Shown: in pieces, positions 53,030-62,912 of the stretch | How the letters are laid out: every line of letters begins with the position of its first letter | Numbering within the stretch: the stretch's first letter is position 1 | NCBI RefSeq assembly: GCF_040939125.1 | Contig: NZ_CP162495.1 | Coordinates: forward strand, 3,162,001-3,226,000 | From: Clostridium sp. BJN0013 | Lineage (GTDB): Bacteria; Bacillota; Clostridia; Clostridiales; Clostridiaceae | Direction: 5' to 3' | DNA: 64,000 bases | Notes under the pieces: model-generated | What the model saw: only the letters and a program-made list of their open reading frames with translations | Told to the model about the DNA's origin: nothing | Database searches by the model: none | Program-made: the position numbers and the translations under genes

Positions 53030-53053
53030 AAGCTGAGAATAAACTCCCAGCTT
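53030..53053 (-). terminator. Terminator after the YqeY-like gene
   Basis: AAGCTG/CAGCTT stem with partly paired interior, followed by TTTTTTTATT on the minus strand. It ends the rpsU-yqeY transcript before yqfC. Confidence 0.7.
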
Positions 53054-53118
53054 CTTATATTTATTTAAATATTTTTTACTATTTGACTCACAAGCCTACC
53101 ATCTCATAGCTTTAGTTC

Positions 53119-53490
53119 TTAAGTACAACAATTGCCATAATATTTTTCACTTTTTATGCTTTCTGCACCCACTTTGTCAACTGCTTTCCTAAAAATTTCG
53201 GAAAGTTTTTTCTCACTTAACTGCTGAGGAAGGTAATTCAACAAAATCCCTATTTCAGATCTCATCTTACGAATCAAATCCCATTTTTCGCCTTTTTTAA
53301 ATTTAAGCATACATTTGCATCTTTCCTTAACTTGTCTTAATAACACATCTGCAACTTTTTTATCATCAAGTTTTCTTCCATTAGCTTTTTCCACTAATAA
53401 AATAATCAATTTAGCCATACTCATAATATCTAATTTAAGCTTATCTATCAATTTAAAATCATATTTCTGGCATTTTTGTTTAAGGGACAT
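53119..53490 (-). CDS. Divergent, shortened YqeY/GatB-YqeY-domain protein
   Basis: It sits directly after rpsU, the normal place for yqeY. The middle matches the family (LDDKKVADVLLRQVKERCKC and ILLNYLPQQLSEKKLSEIFR, VGAESIKSEK). It is about 25 residues short: the MGKVM...KGRADGK end is missing and replaced by YYGNCCT. The first part is also unusual. It may be a decaying or specialised paralogue. YqeY's general function is itself uncertain, linked to tRNA amidotransferase-like domains. Confidence 0.7.
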   Translation of the reverse strand: MSLKQKCQKYDFKLIDKLKLDIMSMAKLIILLVEKANGRKLDDKKVADVLLRQVKERCKCMLKFKKGEKWDLIRKMRSEIGILLNYLPQQLSEKKLSEIFRKAVDKVGAESIKSEKYYGNCCT

Positions 53491-53518
53491 ATTGTTTAAT
53501 ACCCTCTTTCAAAAAATT

Positions 53519-53695
53519 CTACTTAAACTTTCTCTTTCTTGCAGCTTCTGATTTTTTCTTTCTTTTTACACTTGGTTTTTCATAATGTTCTCTTTTTCTG
53601 ACTTCTGAAAGAACACCAGCTCTTGCACATTTTCTTTTAAATCTTCTCAATGCACTCTCTATAGTTTCATTTTCTCCAACTTTTATTTCTGACAT
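53519..53695 (-). CDS. rpsU: Ribosomal protein S21
   Basis: The 58-residue small-subunit protein, [20 protein letters not shown], continues [20 protein letters not shown] and ends with a basic tail. ATG 53695 lies behind GGAGGGAGGGATATAAT. Confidence 0.96.
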   Translation of the reverse strand: MSEIKVGENETIESALRRFKRKCARAGVLSEVRKREHYEKPSVKRKKKSEAARKRKFK

Positions 53696-53861
53696 ATTAT
53701 ATCCCTCCCTCCGCTAGCTCAATTTAATTTAAAAAATTAAATACAGTTAACATGGGTCAAATAGCACATAGCCATTATACAATAAATCTTTAGACACTGT
53801 CAACAATTTCATAGTGGTTATATTAAACATAATTGTACTCTCAACTTTTTTATAATGAATA

Positions 53862-54206
53862 TTAACCTGGAGGCCATTTCAAAGTTCTTCCTCCCAGCAT
53901 ATGGAAATGAACATGTGATACTGTCTGTCCCCCTTCTTTTCCACAGTTAGTTACAATTCTATATCCTTTATTTGATATACCCAATTTAACTGCAATTTGT
54001 TTTGCAATTAAATATATATAAGCAATGAGTTTAGCATCCTCTTCAGTAATGTCATTTATACTATCTATATGCTTTTTAGGTATCATAAGTACATGTACTG
54101 GTGCACCTGGCTCTATATCCTTAAAACATAATACCTTGTCATCTTCATATACTTTTTCAGAAGGTATGTCACCCTTTATTATCTTACAAAAAATACAATC
54201 TTCCAT
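53862..54206 (-). CDS. HIT-family nucleotide hydrolase (HinT-like)
   Basis: It hydrolyses adenosine phosphoramidates. It has CIFCKIIKGDIPSEKVYEDD at the N-terminus and the triad HVHFHMLGGR at the end. ATG 54206 is behind AAAGGAGGTG. About 114 residues, normal length. Confidence 0.94.
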   Translation of the reverse strand: MEDCIFCKIIKGDIPSEKVYEDDKVLCFKDIEPGAPVHVLMIPKKHIDSINDITEEDAKLIAYIYLIAKQIAVKLGISNKGYRIVTNCGKEGGQTVSHVHFHMLGGRTLKWPPG

Positions 54207-54266
54207 AAATTTCACCTCCTTTAACTGTATAATATTCAATAGTTTATAATCAATATCCTTCTAAAA

Positions 54267-55658
54267 TCACATAAAACTTTTGATCTTCCCCGAAATATAT
54301 CCCTCTTTTAAACTTTCAAGTTTTGTACTTAAAATTTTTCCCTCCAAATTTTCGCCCTTTACAGTTTCTGCAATTATCTTTATATAATTGGGTGTATACC
54401 CTTCATAGCATATCTTTTCCCCTGGAACTTTCTGTTCATACAATACATTCATATTATTGCCTAAAAATCTATTCATAAATTTATTTTCCAGTTTTTCATT
54501 TAACTTTATAATCCTAATGCTTCTTTCATCTTTTATCTTGCCATCTATTTGATCTTCCATATTTGCAGCTTTGGTACCTTCTCTTCTGCTATATTTAAAC
54601 ACGTGAATTTTTGAAAGTGCTATCTTATTTAAAAAATTATAAGTTTCACAAAATTCTTCCTCTGTTTCACCAGGAAAACCAACTATAATATCAGTGGTTA
54701 TAGATACATTTTTTATACTCTCTCGAAGTTTATATACTATTTCTTCATATTCTGAAGTAGTATACTTTCTATTCATTCTTTTTAAAGTAGAGTTACATCC
54801 ACTTTGAAGTGAAAGATGAAAATGAGGACATAATTTTGTTAAATTTGCCATCCTATTTATAATATCTTCTGTAAAAAACTTAGGATCTATAGAACCTATT
54901 CTAACTCTATCAATACCTTTTATTTTATCTATCTCTTCCAATATTCTAATCAAGTTCCAATTTTCATTAATATCTAAACCATAGGAGGCAATATGTATGC
55001 CTGAAAGTACTATTTCTTTAAAATTATTAATTTCAAGTTTTTTAACTTCTTCTATAATTTTATCAGGTTCTTTACTGCATACAGGTCCTCTAGCAAAGGG
55101 TATCAAACAATAAGAGCAGAATCTATTGCATCCATCTTGAATTTTTAAAAAGGCTCTTGTTCTATTTTGATATTCACTTATATTTAAATCTTCAAATGTT
55201 CTATTTTTTAAGATATCATTGACTTCTACTATTTTTTCTTCATCTCTAAAGGCTCTATTCACCCAGTGCAATATATCACCCTTATTTTTAGTTCCTAGAA
55301 CCACATCTACTCCTTCTATTTTAGATACTTCATCTGGAGCAATTTGAGAATAACATCCTACTACAGCAATTATGGCGCTGGAATTTCTTCTTTTAGCACG
55401 ATGTATCATCTGTCTAGACTTTTTATCCCCCATATTTGTTACCGTACAAGTATTTATTACATACACATCCGCATATTGTCTAAAATTCACAAGTTCATAC
55501 TCTTCCCCAATAAATTTTTCAGCCATAGCTTCAGTTTCATATTGATTTACTCTACATCCAAGAGTAGCTATAGCCACTTTTTTCTTCCTACCATATAAAT
55601 GAAAAAATTCCTCACCTGAAAGTGTTAAATCCACTTTATTTGCATTAACTGGTTCCAC
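54267..55658 (-). CDS. mtaB: tRNA t6A37 methylthiotransferase MtaB
   Basis: MtaB converts t6A to ms2t6A at position 37 using two [4Fe-4S] clusters. The N-terminal MTTase domain has TLGCRVNQYE, NTCTVTNMGD and VVGCYSQI; the radical SAM cluster is QDGCNRFCSYCLIPFARG; a TRAM domain closes the protein. 463 residues, slightly long at the N-terminus (about 28 residues before the core). GTG 55658 directly follows the rsmE stop; a GTG at about residue 29 is an alternative start. Equivalent to B. subtilis YqeV. Confidence 0.95.
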   Translation of the reverse strand: MEPVNANKVDLTLSGEEFFHLYGRKKKVAIATLGCRVNQYETEAMAEKFIGEEYELVNFRQYADVYVINTCTVTNMGDKKSRQMIHRAKRRNSSAIIAVVGCYSQIAPDEVSKIEGVDVVLGTKNKGDILHWVNRAFRDEEKIVEVNDILKNRTFEDLNISEYQNRTRAFLKIQDGCNRFCSYCLIPFARGPVCSKEPDKIIEEVKKLEINNFKEIVLSGIHIASYGLDINENWNLIRILEEIDKIKGIDRVRIGSIDPKFFTEDIINRMANLTKLCPHFHLSLQSGCNSTLKRMNRKYTTSEYEEIVYKLRESIKNVSITTDIIVGFPGETEEEFCETYNFLNKIALSKIHVFKYSRREGTKAANMEDQIDGKIKDERSIRIIKLNEKLENKFMNRFLGNNMNVLYEQKVPGEKICYEGYTPNYIKIIAETVKGENLEGKILSTKLESLKEGYISGKIKSFM

Positions 55659-56414
55659 CTAACAAAAACCTCCTAAATCTCCTAATTCATACATAAGAAG
55701 TGCTACACAGACAAATCCCGCCGTTTCCGTTCTAAATATTCTAGGGCCAAGAGTTACTATTTTGGAATTAATATCCTTAAGTTTTTCTATTTCCTCTTTT
55801 TCAAATCCTCCCTCTGGACCAATTACAATGGCTACTTTATTTATAGCCTCTCTACATTCTATAGAATTTATTACTTTCTTTATTCCAATAGATTTTTCCA
55901 TTTCATAAGGAACTACAATTAAGTCCACATTAGATAAACATTTTAAAAGTTCTTCAAAGTAAATAGGAGTATTCACAGGAGGTATTATACTTCTTTTACA
56001 CTGTTTACAGGCTTCCAATGCAATTTTATTCCATCTATCCACTCTCTTGAGTTCTTTAAAATCACCTTTTATTACCACTCTATTAGTAATTATAGGGGTT
56101 ATCTCCGAAACTCCAAGTTCAGTAGCCTTTTGTACAATTAAATCCATTTTACTGGATTTAGGCAATCCTTGGAATAAATATAATTTAAGGGTACTTTCAT
56201 TATATACTTTAAGTTCTTCTACAATATTTATTGTAACTTTTTCCCTGTCTATATTGTCTATTAATCCTAAAAATTCTTTTCCATGGCAGTTGTTTACATT
56301 TACTTTGTCTCCTATCTTTAACCTAAGCACTTTATTTATGTGTTTTAAGTCATCCCCTGTAATATACACTGTATTAAAATTTATATCCGCCTGGGGTACA
56401 AAAAATTTATTCAT
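55659..56414 (-). CDS. rsmE: 16S rRNA m3U1498 methyltransferase RsmE
   Basis: The SPOUT-fold enzyme has a PUA-like N-terminus (GDDLKHINKVLRLKIGDKV) and the knotted SAM site VAIVIGPEGGFEKEE followed by LGPRIFRTETAG. 251 residues, full length. It directly follows prmA, with structured element copy C between them. Confidence 0.95.
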   Translation of the reverse strand: MNKFFVPQADINFNTVYITGDDLKHINKVLRLKIGDKVNVNNCHGKEFLGLIDNIDREKVTINIVEELKVYNESTLKLYLFQGLPKSSKMDLIVQKATELGVSEITPIITNRVVIKGDFKELKRVDRWNKIALEACKQCKRSIIPPVNTPIYFEELLKCLSNVDLIVVPYEMEKSIGIKKVINSIECREAINKVAIVIGPEGGFEKEEIEKLKDINSKIVTLGPRIFRTETAGFVCVALLMYELGDLGGFC

Positions 56415-56424
56415 ATTAAATCAC

Positions 56425-56550
56425 CTTTTTTATCCAAAGGCGGCAATTAGTTAATGCCCCCAGTTTTTTTAAATGAGTTCTTCTAAGATTAAGATGGAGA
56501 AAAGCACTCCTTATGAGAAAGCTCCATCCAAAGCTAAAAGTTACTTGATA
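56425..56550 (-). repeat. Dispersed structured element, copy C, overlapping the prmA stop
   Basis: Minus strand, same order as copies A and B but shorter: TATCAAGTAACTTTTAG, a stem (GATGGAGCTTT ... CTCCATC), AAGAACTCAT, then GCATTAACTAATTGCCGCC and TTTGGATAAA. Its first bases supply the last two codons and the TAA of prmA (ATC AAG TAA). It fills the prmA-rsmE gap on the transcribed strand. Confidence 0.7.
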
Positions 56551-57479
56551 GTTGATACTATACATACCCATTCTCCATCTTCATTTATTTCTTTTATTTT
56601 GAATCCGTTATTTTCCAAATTTTCAACCACTTCCTCTTTTCTATCTATTATTATACCCGAAGATATAAAAACTCCTTCTGGAACTAAAAATTCTTTAACT
56701 TCTTCTGTTAAAGACATTATCACATCTGCAATTATATTTATAACCAAAATATCTGCCTTTCCATGAATTTCTTCCATAAGATTTCCATGAACTACCTTTA
56801 TATTTTTTATGTTATTATATCCTATATTTTTCAAAGCGGATTCTATAGCTACAGGATCTAAATCCACCGCAGTAACTTTTTTTGCTCCAAGCTTTGAGGA
56901 AGTTATAGCTAGTATTCCTGAACCTGTACCTATATCAAATACATTTGATTCGGGCTTAACATATTTCTCCAGTGCCTTTATACACATTTTTGTAGTTTCA
57001 TGAGTGCCAGTACCAAAGGCCATACCTGGATCAATTTCTACTACTATATCATGTTTTTTATTTTCATACTTTTCCCAAAGTGGCTTTATTACTATTTTCT
57101 CTCCAGCCCTATAGGGCTTATAGTACTTTTTCCAATCATTCTCCCAATCCTGTTCATTTACTTTATTTACTACAACCAAACCTTTTCCTTTATCTATACC
57201 GAAATTTTCTAAATTATTTATATTATGTTTTATGTATTCTAGATAACTGTCAAAGTTTTCATTTTCTCTATAGTATGCTTTAATTACTGCTCCCTCTTTC
57301 ACTTTCAATAGACTTTCATCAAAATAATCCCAGTCTCCAGAATGTTTTTTCTTGAATTCTATATCCTTTGTATCTTCTATGGATATACCTTCAACTTCCG
57401 TATTATATAATATTCCTGAAACAGCTTCTACCGCTTCACTACTTACAATTATGGAGACCTCTATCCATTCTTTACTCAT
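56541..57479 (-). CDS. prmA: Ribosomal protein L11 methyltransferase PrmA
   Basis: PrmA trimethylates L11. The 312-residue protein has the N-terminal substrate-binding domain and the SAM site [19 protein letters not shown], preceded by [14 protein letters not shown] and followed by NIIADVI (NPPY-like motif). Its stop codon lies in structured element C. Confidence 0.95.
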   Translation of the reverse strand: MSKEWIEVSIIVSSEAVEAVSGILYNTEVEGISIEDTKDIEFKKKHSGDWDYFDESLLKVKEGAVIKAYYRENENFDSYLEYIKHNINNLENFGIDKGKGLVVVNKVNEQDWENDWKKYYKPYRAGEKIVIKPLWEKYENKKHDIVVEIDPGMAFGTGTHETTKMCIKALEKYVKPESNVFDIGTGSGILAITSSKLGAKKVTAVDLDPVAIESALKNIGYNNIKNIKVVHGNLMEEIHGKADILVINIIADVIMSLTEEVKEFLVPEGVFISSGIIIDRKEEVVENLENNGFKIKEINEDGEWVCIVSTIK

Positions 57480-57494
57480 ATGCTTCCTCCTATA

Positions 57495-57546
57495 TAAGTA
57501 AATATACTGACAGCTATAATATGAAAACTGTCAGTATATTTACTTA
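57495..57546 (-). terminator. 19-bp perfect hairpin between prmA and dnaJ
   Basis: TAAGTAAATATACTGACAG (57495-57513) pairs perfectly with 57528-57546 around a 14-nt loop. It follows the dnaJ stop and comes just before the prmA ribosome-binding site, so it could be a terminator or a processing/attenuation site. Confidence 0.7.
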
Positions 57547-57563
57547 TTATAATTTTGAAGATT

Positions 57564-58703
57564 CTATTTGGAATCATTTTTAAAAATTTTATCGATAAAT
57601 GATTTTTTTTCTACATCTCTTGGTTGAATTTCTCCACTAGCTTCCATGAACATTATAACAGCTTCTTTTTGTTTTTCATTTAAACTTTTAGGTATATCTA
57701 CAATTATATTCACGTATTGATCTCCTCTACCTCTTCCATCAACTTTAGGAACACCTTTTCCTTTTAATCTAAATACAGTTCCCGGCTGAGTTCCAGGTGG
57801 AATATCATATTTAACATCTCCATCTATAGATGGAACTTTTAAACTAGTTCCAAGTGCTGCTTTTCCAAAACTAATATGAGCATCTAGATAAATGTCAAAT
57901 CCCTTCCTTTTAAATTTACTATGAGGAGAAACCCTCAAATTTACATAAAGATCTCCTGGAGGTCCTCCATTTTTACCATGTTCTCCTTGTCCTTTTATAG
58001 GTATTATATTGCCATTATCCACTCCCATAGGAATTTTCACTTTTATTTTTCTATGCTTCCTTACTGTACCCTTACCTCTACATTCTTCACATTGATTTCT
58101 TATTATAGTACCTTTACCGCCACATTTATCACAGGTAGTCATGGTAACGAAATTTCCAAGTGGAGTACTTCTCTGATGTCTAACCTGACCTGTACCACCG
58201 CATTTATCACAGGTGTGAGGATGACTTCCTTTTTTTGCACCTGTCCCATTACAAACTTCACATCTTTCATCTCTAGTTACAGGTATTTCCTTTTCCACAC
58301 CAAAAACTGCTTCTTCAAAGGTCAAACTCAATGTATATTCAAGATCAGAACCTCTTTCTGGTCCATTTTTTCTTTTTCCAGAAGAAAATCCACCTCCAAA
58401 GAAAGAGTCAAATATATCTCCAAACCCCCCCAGATCCGAAAAATCAAATCCTCCAAAACCACCTTGAAATCCTCCACCATTAAAATCAGTGGTACCAAAC
58501 TGATCATACTGGGTTTTTTTCTGAGGATCTGTAAGTACTTGATATGCTTCATTTATCTCCTTAAATTTCTCTTCTGCTTTCTTATCATTTGGATTTCTAT
58601 CTGGGTGGTATTTTAATGCTAATTTTCTAAAAGCCTTTTTTATATCCTGATCACTGGCTCCTTTCTCCAGTCCCAAGATTTCATAATAATCTTTTTTTGC
58701 CAT
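57564..58703 (-). CDS. dnaJ: Chaperone DnaJ
   Basis: DnaJ is the Hsp40 partner of DnaK. The J domain ([16 protein letters not shown]), Gly/Phe-rich region (about 75-120), four CxxCxGxG zinc repeats ([32 protein letters not shown]) and C-terminal substrate domain are all present in about 379 residues. ATG 58703 matches the usual MAKKDYYE start, although a GTG 18 bp upstream is closer to AGGTGG. Confidence 0.97.
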   Translation of the reverse strand: MAKKDYYEILGLEKGASDQDIKKAFRKLALKYHPDRNPNDKKAEEKFKEINEAYQVLTDPQKKTQYDQFGTTDFNGGGFQGGFGGFDFSDLGGFGDIFDSFFGGGFSSGKRKNGPERGSDLEYTLSLTFEEAVFGVEKEIPVTRDERCEVCNGTGAKKGSHPHTCDKCGGTGQVRHQRSTPLGNFVTMTTCDKCGGKGTIIRNQCEECRGKGTVRKHRKIKVKIPMGVDNGNIIPIKGQGEHGKNGGPPGDLYVNLRVSPHSKFKRKGFDIYLDAHISFGKAALGTSLKVPSIDGDVKYDIPPGTQPGTVFRLKGKGVPKVDGRGRGDQYVNIIVDIPKSLNEKQKEAVIMFMEASGEIQPRDVEKKSFIDKIFKNDSK

Positions 58704-58757
58704 TTTTATGTTTTTCACCACCTAAAACAAAAGTATAAATTACAATTTCTACTTAAA

Positions 58758-58788
58758 TTAAGGGAAGAGCCAGAAACTCATCCCTTAA
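58758..58788 (-). terminator. Hairpin between dnaK and dnaJ
   Basis: TTAAGGGA-GAG (58758 on) pairs with CTC-TCCCTTAA (to 58788). There is no long U tract, so it may be a stabilising or processing hairpin rather than a full terminator. Confidence 0.55.
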
Positions 58789-58834
58789 CTATTATTATTA
58801 TACACATTTATTATATAATCGTGAAGAGAAAATA

Positions 58835-60679
58835 TTATTTATCATCATCTACTTTATAATCTGCATCAACTACATTGTCATCTTTAGAATCTGTATTTCC
58901 TGTTGTTCCCCCTGGGTTTGCTCCTGCATCCGGTCCAGGCTGGGCATTTTGACTATATATTTTTGATGTAATTCCATAGAAAGTCTGTGTTAAATCTTCT
59001 GTAGCCTTCTTAATTGCTTCAAGATCATCTCCATCTTTCACTTTCTTAACAGCTTCAACTTTTTCTTCTATAGCTTTTTTATCTTCACTTGAAACCTTAT
59101 CTCCTAAATCTTTCAAAGTCTTCTCTGTCTGATATACCACCTGATCTGCATTATTCTTTATCTCTATGGATTCTTTTCTCTTCTTGTCTTGCTCTTCAAA
59201 CTTTTCAGCTTCCTTTACAGCCTTATCTATTTCATCATTACTTAAATTAGTAGAAGCTGTAATTGTAATATTAGCTTCCTTGCCAGTTCCCTTATCCTTG
59301 GCAGATACATTTACTATGCCATTTGCATCTATATCAAAAGTAACTTCAATTTGCGGCACTCCTCTTGGAGCTGGAGCTATACCTGACAGAGTAAATCTTC
59401 CAAGGGTCTTATTATCTGCAGCCATTTGTCTTTCTCCTTGAACTACATGGATTTCCACAGAAGTCTGACCATCTGCTGCAGTTGAAAATACTTGACTCTT
59501 CTTAGTAGGTATTGTAGTATTTCTCTCAATTAAAGGAGTAGCAACTCCTCCTAAAGTTTCAATTCCAAGAGTAAGCGGAGTTACATCAAGAAGCAATACA
59601 TCTTTTACATCCCCAGTTAAAACTCCTGCCTGGATAGCTGCACCCATAGCCACACATTCATCAGGGTTAACCCCTTTAGATGGTTCTTTACCTGTAAAAC
59701 TTTTTACTGCTTCTTGAACAGCAGGTATTCTTGTAGATCCACCTACCAATATAACTTTATTTATATCATTTATTGTAAGCCCTGCATCATTTAATGCTTT
59801 TCTCATAGGTTCTATTGTTCTGTCAACCAAGTCCTGTGTAAGTTCATTAAATTTTGCTCTTGTTAAACTCATATCTATATGTTTTGGTCCTGTAGCATCT
59901 GCTGTAATAAACGGTAAGTTTATATTGGTTTGAGTTGAAGATGATAACTCAATTTTAGCTTTTTCGGCACCTTCCTTTAATCTTTGAAGTGCCATTTTAT
60001 CATTTTTTAAATCTATGCCATTATCAGCTTTAAAAGTATCTGCTATATAATCTATTATTTTTTTATCGAAATCATCTCCGCCTAAATGGGTATCTCCATT
60101 TGTAGCCTTAACTTCAAATACGCCATCTCCAAGTTCCAATATGGATACATCAAAGGTACCTCCCCCTAAGTCATATACAAATATTCTCTGATTTGTATCC
60201 ATTTTATCCATTCCATAGGCAAGAGCTGCAGCCGTAGGTTCATTTATTATCCTAAGCACTTCAAGTCCTGCAATTTTTCCTGCATCTTTAGTTGCCTGTC
60301 TCTGACTATCATTAAAATATGCAGGTACTGTTATAACTGCCTGTGTAACAGTTTCTCCTAAATAAGCCTCTGCATCTGCTTTTATTTTCTGAAGCACCAT
60401 TGCAGATATCTCCTGTGGTGTGTATTGTTTTCCATCTATATTAACTTTATGATTTGTTCCCATTTCCCTCTTTATTGAAATTATTGTTTTATCAGGATTT
60501 GTTATTGACTGTCTTTTAGCAACCTGACCTACCAATCTCTCTCCGTTTGCCTGAAAAGATACTACAGAGGGAGTTGTTCTTGCACCTTCTGAGTTTGCTA
60601 TTACTACCGGGTCTCCACCTTCCATAACTGCAACACAGGAATTTGTTGTTCCTAAATCAATACCTATTACTTTTGACAT
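58835..60679 (-). CDS. dnaK: Chaperone DnaK (Hsp70)
   Basis: The 614-residue protein has [47 protein letters not shown] and a substrate-binding domain with [14 protein letters not shown]. The Gram-positive deletion in the nucleotide-binding quadrant is present. It ends with an acidic tail ([16 protein letters not shown]). Structured element copy B lies in the leader between grpE and dnaK. Confidence 0.98.
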   Translation of the reverse strand: MSKVIGIDLGTTNSCVAVMEGGDPVVIANSEGARTTPSVVSFQANGERLVGQVAKRQSITNPDKTIISIKREMGTNHKVNIDGKQYTPQEISAMVLQKIKADAEAYLGETVTQAVITVPAYFNDSQRQATKDAGKIAGLEVLRIINEPTAAALAYGMDKMDTNQRIFVYDLGGGTFDVSILELGDGVFEVKATNGDTHLGGDDFDKKIIDYIADTFKADNGIDLKNDKMALQRLKEGAEKAKIELSSSTQTNINLPFITADATGPKHIDMSLTRAKFNELTQDLVDRTIEPMRKALNDAGLTINDINKVILVGGSTRIPAVQEAVKSFTGKEPSKGVNPDECVAMGAAIQAGVLTGDVKDVLLLDVTPLTLGIETLGGVATPLIERNTTIPTKKSQVFSTAADGQTSVEIHVVQGERQMAADNKTLGRFTLSGIAPAPRGVPQIEVTFDIDANGIVNVSAKDKGTGKEANITITASTNLSNDEIDKAVKEAEKFEEQDKKRKESIEIKNNADQVVYQTEKTLKDLGDKVSSEDKKAIEEKVEAVKKVKDGDDLEAIKKATEDLTQTFYGITSKIYSQNAQPGPDAGANPGGTTGNTDSKDDNVVDADYKVDDDK

Positions 60680-60726
60680 GTTAATTTACCTCCTAAATTT
60701 AACTCAGTTGAGATTTATCTTGTATA

Positions 60727-60886
60727 CCTCTTATTTATTCGAAGACGGCAATTGGCTAATGACCCAGCCTTTTCAAAGTGAGAAATTAAGCACTGTTGCG
60801 CCCTCTGGATAAGTTCTCCTAAGGTTCAGATGGCGAAAAGTATTATTTATTAACAAACTTCATTTGAACCTAAGAGTCACTTGATA
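60727..60886 (-). repeat. Dispersed structured element, copy B, in the grpE-dnaK gap
   Basis: Minus strand: TATCAAGTGACTCTTAGG, stem (TTAGGTTCAAATG ... CATCTGAACCTTAG), GAACTTATCCAGAGGGCGC, CAGTGCTTAATTTC, then GTCATTAGCCAATTGCCG and CTTCGAATAAATAA. It closely follows copy A. It is on the transcribed strand of the heat-shock operon, 26 nt after the grpE stop, and fills most of the 232-bp gap. Confidence 0.75.
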
Positions 60887-60911
60887 TAATTTAGCTTTAT
60901 ACATTAAAAAC

Positions 60912-61571
60912 TTAATTAGCCACTTTAACCATACTATACCTTATTACTTTATCTTCCCTTTTATATCCTTTTTGAAACACCTCTACAATAGAATTTTTAT
61001 CATATTTATCATCTTCTATGTGCATAACTGCATTATGAATATTAGGATCAAACTCCCCTTCTGTAGAGATTTCTTCTACATTTAATTTTTCAAATGCAGT
61101 TTTAAATTGTTTAATTGTCATTTCCACGCCTTTTTTTAAGTCATCTATATTCCCTTCTACTTCCACTGCTCTTTCCAGATTATCTAGAACAGGTAATATA
61201 TCCTTTAATATATCTTTACAGGCATCAGAATAAATAGCTTCTTTCTCTTTAGCTGTTCTTTTTCTAAAATTGTCATATTCTGCTGCAGTTCTTGCTAGTC
61301 TATCTTGTAAAGTTTTAAATTCATTGTGTATTTTTTCATTTTCAGATTTCAATTTAATATTTTCACTTTTCAACTCTTCTTCTGGATTTGACTCTAAAGT
61401 TTCATCCTCTTCTATATTTTCTGCTTCTTCCTTTTCTTCATCTACTTCTGTTTCTAAATCAGTGTCTTTATCATTTTCTAAATCCTCATTACTCTTAAAG
61501 TCCATATTTTCTTTTTCCTGTTCTACATCACCATGAAAATCTGATGTATTTTTATCTTCTTCCTTTAACAT
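60912..61571 (-). CDS. grpE: Nucleotide exchange factor GrpE
   Basis: GrpE releases ADP from DnaK. A long acidic N-terminus precedes the coiled coil (KLKSENEKIHNEFKTLQDRL), the AAEYDNFRKRTAKEKE motif and the beta wing (GEFDPNIHNAVMHIED, VVEVFQKGYK-like). ATG 61571 is chosen since GGAGG lies 11 bp upstream; the longer TTG frame begins at that site. Confidence 0.95.
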   Translation of the reverse strand: MLKEEDKNTSDFHGDVEQEKENMDFKSNEDLENDKDTDLETEVDEEKEEAENIEEDETLESNPEEELKSENIKLKSENEKIHNEFKTLQDRLARTAAEYDNFRKRTAKEKEAIYSDACKDILKDILPVLDNLERAVEVEGNIDDLKKGVEMTIKQFKTAFEKLNVEEISTEGEFDPNIHNAVMHIEDDKYDKNSIVEVFQKGYKREDKVIRYSMVKVAN

Positions 61572-61681
61572 TTTAGAAATTTCCTCCAATCTAATATTTT
61601 ATCACCACTTACACAACTAGTTTATACTACTATGCTAGGCAGTTTAAAACCCTATTAGAAATCAAAAGGTTAATCACTTTT

Positions 61682-62722
61682 CTACTTTTCCTCTGAATAA
61701 ATATGACTTAATATATAATTCATTTCCCTCACTACATTTTCTAATATTGATATAACTTTTGAATAAGGCATCCTAGTAGGTCCTATTACACCAATTTCAC
61801 CTATAGGTCTTTCATTGAGACTATAGACTGCACAAACTACACTGCAATTTTCTGCACCCTCTATATAGTTCTCTTCACCTATCTTCACTGAAATATTTGA
61901 AGCACTGTTTAATAGTCCATTTACCTTATCCTTGTTATCCAGCATAGATAAAAATCCTTTTGCTTTTTCTATATCTTTATACTCTGGATAATTAAATATA
62001 TTAGTAGTACCCTGCATATATATTTGGGAATTATCTACACTGTTTAGACTATCATATAAAGCAGATATTATATTATTAAATATATCTTCATAGCCTTTTA
62101 AATCTATCCTCAAGTTATTTATAACTTTTAAATTTATTTGCTCTGCAGTTAGATTTTTCAGTCTGGCATTTAATATATTGCTTAACTTATTAAGCACATC
62201 ATCTGAAATAGCTTTTCCTACCTTTATCAAATTGTTTTTTATAATTCCACTGTCAACTATTACCACTAATAATATATTTTTACTGGATTCAATATTTATT
62301 AGTTGCACATGTCTTATATACCCCTTTTTAATGGATGGTGCCTTTACTATGGAAGTAAGTTTTGTCAACTGTGACAAAAGATTGATAGCTTGCTTTATTA
62401 TCTTATCAACTTCAAATAAAGTGACATCTATTATCTGGCTTTTTATTATATAAAGTTCTTCAGGAGTTAAATTGGGTATTTGCATTAATTCATCTACATA
62501 TAGTCTATAACCTTTATTTGAAGGTATTCTCCCTGAAGAGCTGTGAAGCTGTTCCAAATACCCCATATCTTCCAGATCAGACATTTCATTCCGTATAGTA
62601 GCTGAACTTACACCTAAATTATATTTTTTAGCTATGGTTCTAGATCCTACAGGCTCTGCCGTATTTATATAATCATTTACTATGGCCTGAAGTATTTTTA
62701 TTTTTCTCTCATCTATTTCCAT
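61682..62722 (-). CDS. hrcA: Heat-inducible transcription repressor HrcA
   Basis: HrcA binds CIRCE and represses the operon with GroEL help. The winged HTH (ILQAIVNDYINTAEPVGSRT, YNLGVSSATIRNEMSDLEDM) and the HrcA domain (RPIGEIGVIGPTRMPYSKVI) are clear in 346 residues. It is the first gene behind the CIRCE element. Confidence 0.97.
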   Translation of the reverse strand: MEIDERKIKILQAIVNDYINTAEPVGSRTIAKKYNLGVSSATIRNEMSDLEDMGYLEQLHSSSGRIPSNKGYRLYVDELMQIPNLTPEELYIIKSQIIDVTLFEVDKIIKQAINLLSQLTKLTSIVKAPSIKKGYIRHVQLINIESSKNILLVVIVDSGIIKNNLIKVGKAISDDVLNKLSNILNARLKNLTAEQINLKVINNLRIDLKGYEDIFNNIISALYDSLNSVDNSQIYMQGTTNIFNYPEYKDIEKAKGFLSMLDNKDKVNGLLNSASNISVKIGEENYIEGAENCSVVCAVYSLNERPIGEIGVIGPTRMPYSKVISILENVVREMNYILSHIYSEEK

Positions 62723-62737
62723 AATATCACCTCTTTA

Positions 62738-62764
62738 TTAGCACTCGTTAGCATTGAGTGCTAA
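62738..62764. promoter_or_regulatory. CIRCE operator
   Basis: TTAGCACTC (62738-62746), 9-bp spacer, GAGTGCTAA (62756-62764): a perfect match to the CIRCE inverted repeat, just upstream of hrcA. Confidence 0.97.
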
Positions 62765-62777
62765 TTACCATGATTAA

Positions 62778-62806
62778 AAAATATCACTCATAATTTTTTT
62801 TGTCAA
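62778..62806 (-). promoter_or_regulatory. Heat-shock operon sigma-A promoter
   Basis: Minus-strand TTGACA (62801-62806), 17-bp spacer, TATTTT (62778-62783). CIRCE lies immediately downstream, covering the start region. Confidence 0.8.
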
Positions 62807-62912
62807 CATCATATAAATTATATTATTTAAGTAAATAGTTTAGTTTACCCGGTTTAAAACTGAATTCATAATCTTTTCTCATGTTTTCTCAAAATATCTA
62901 ATACAATTGATA

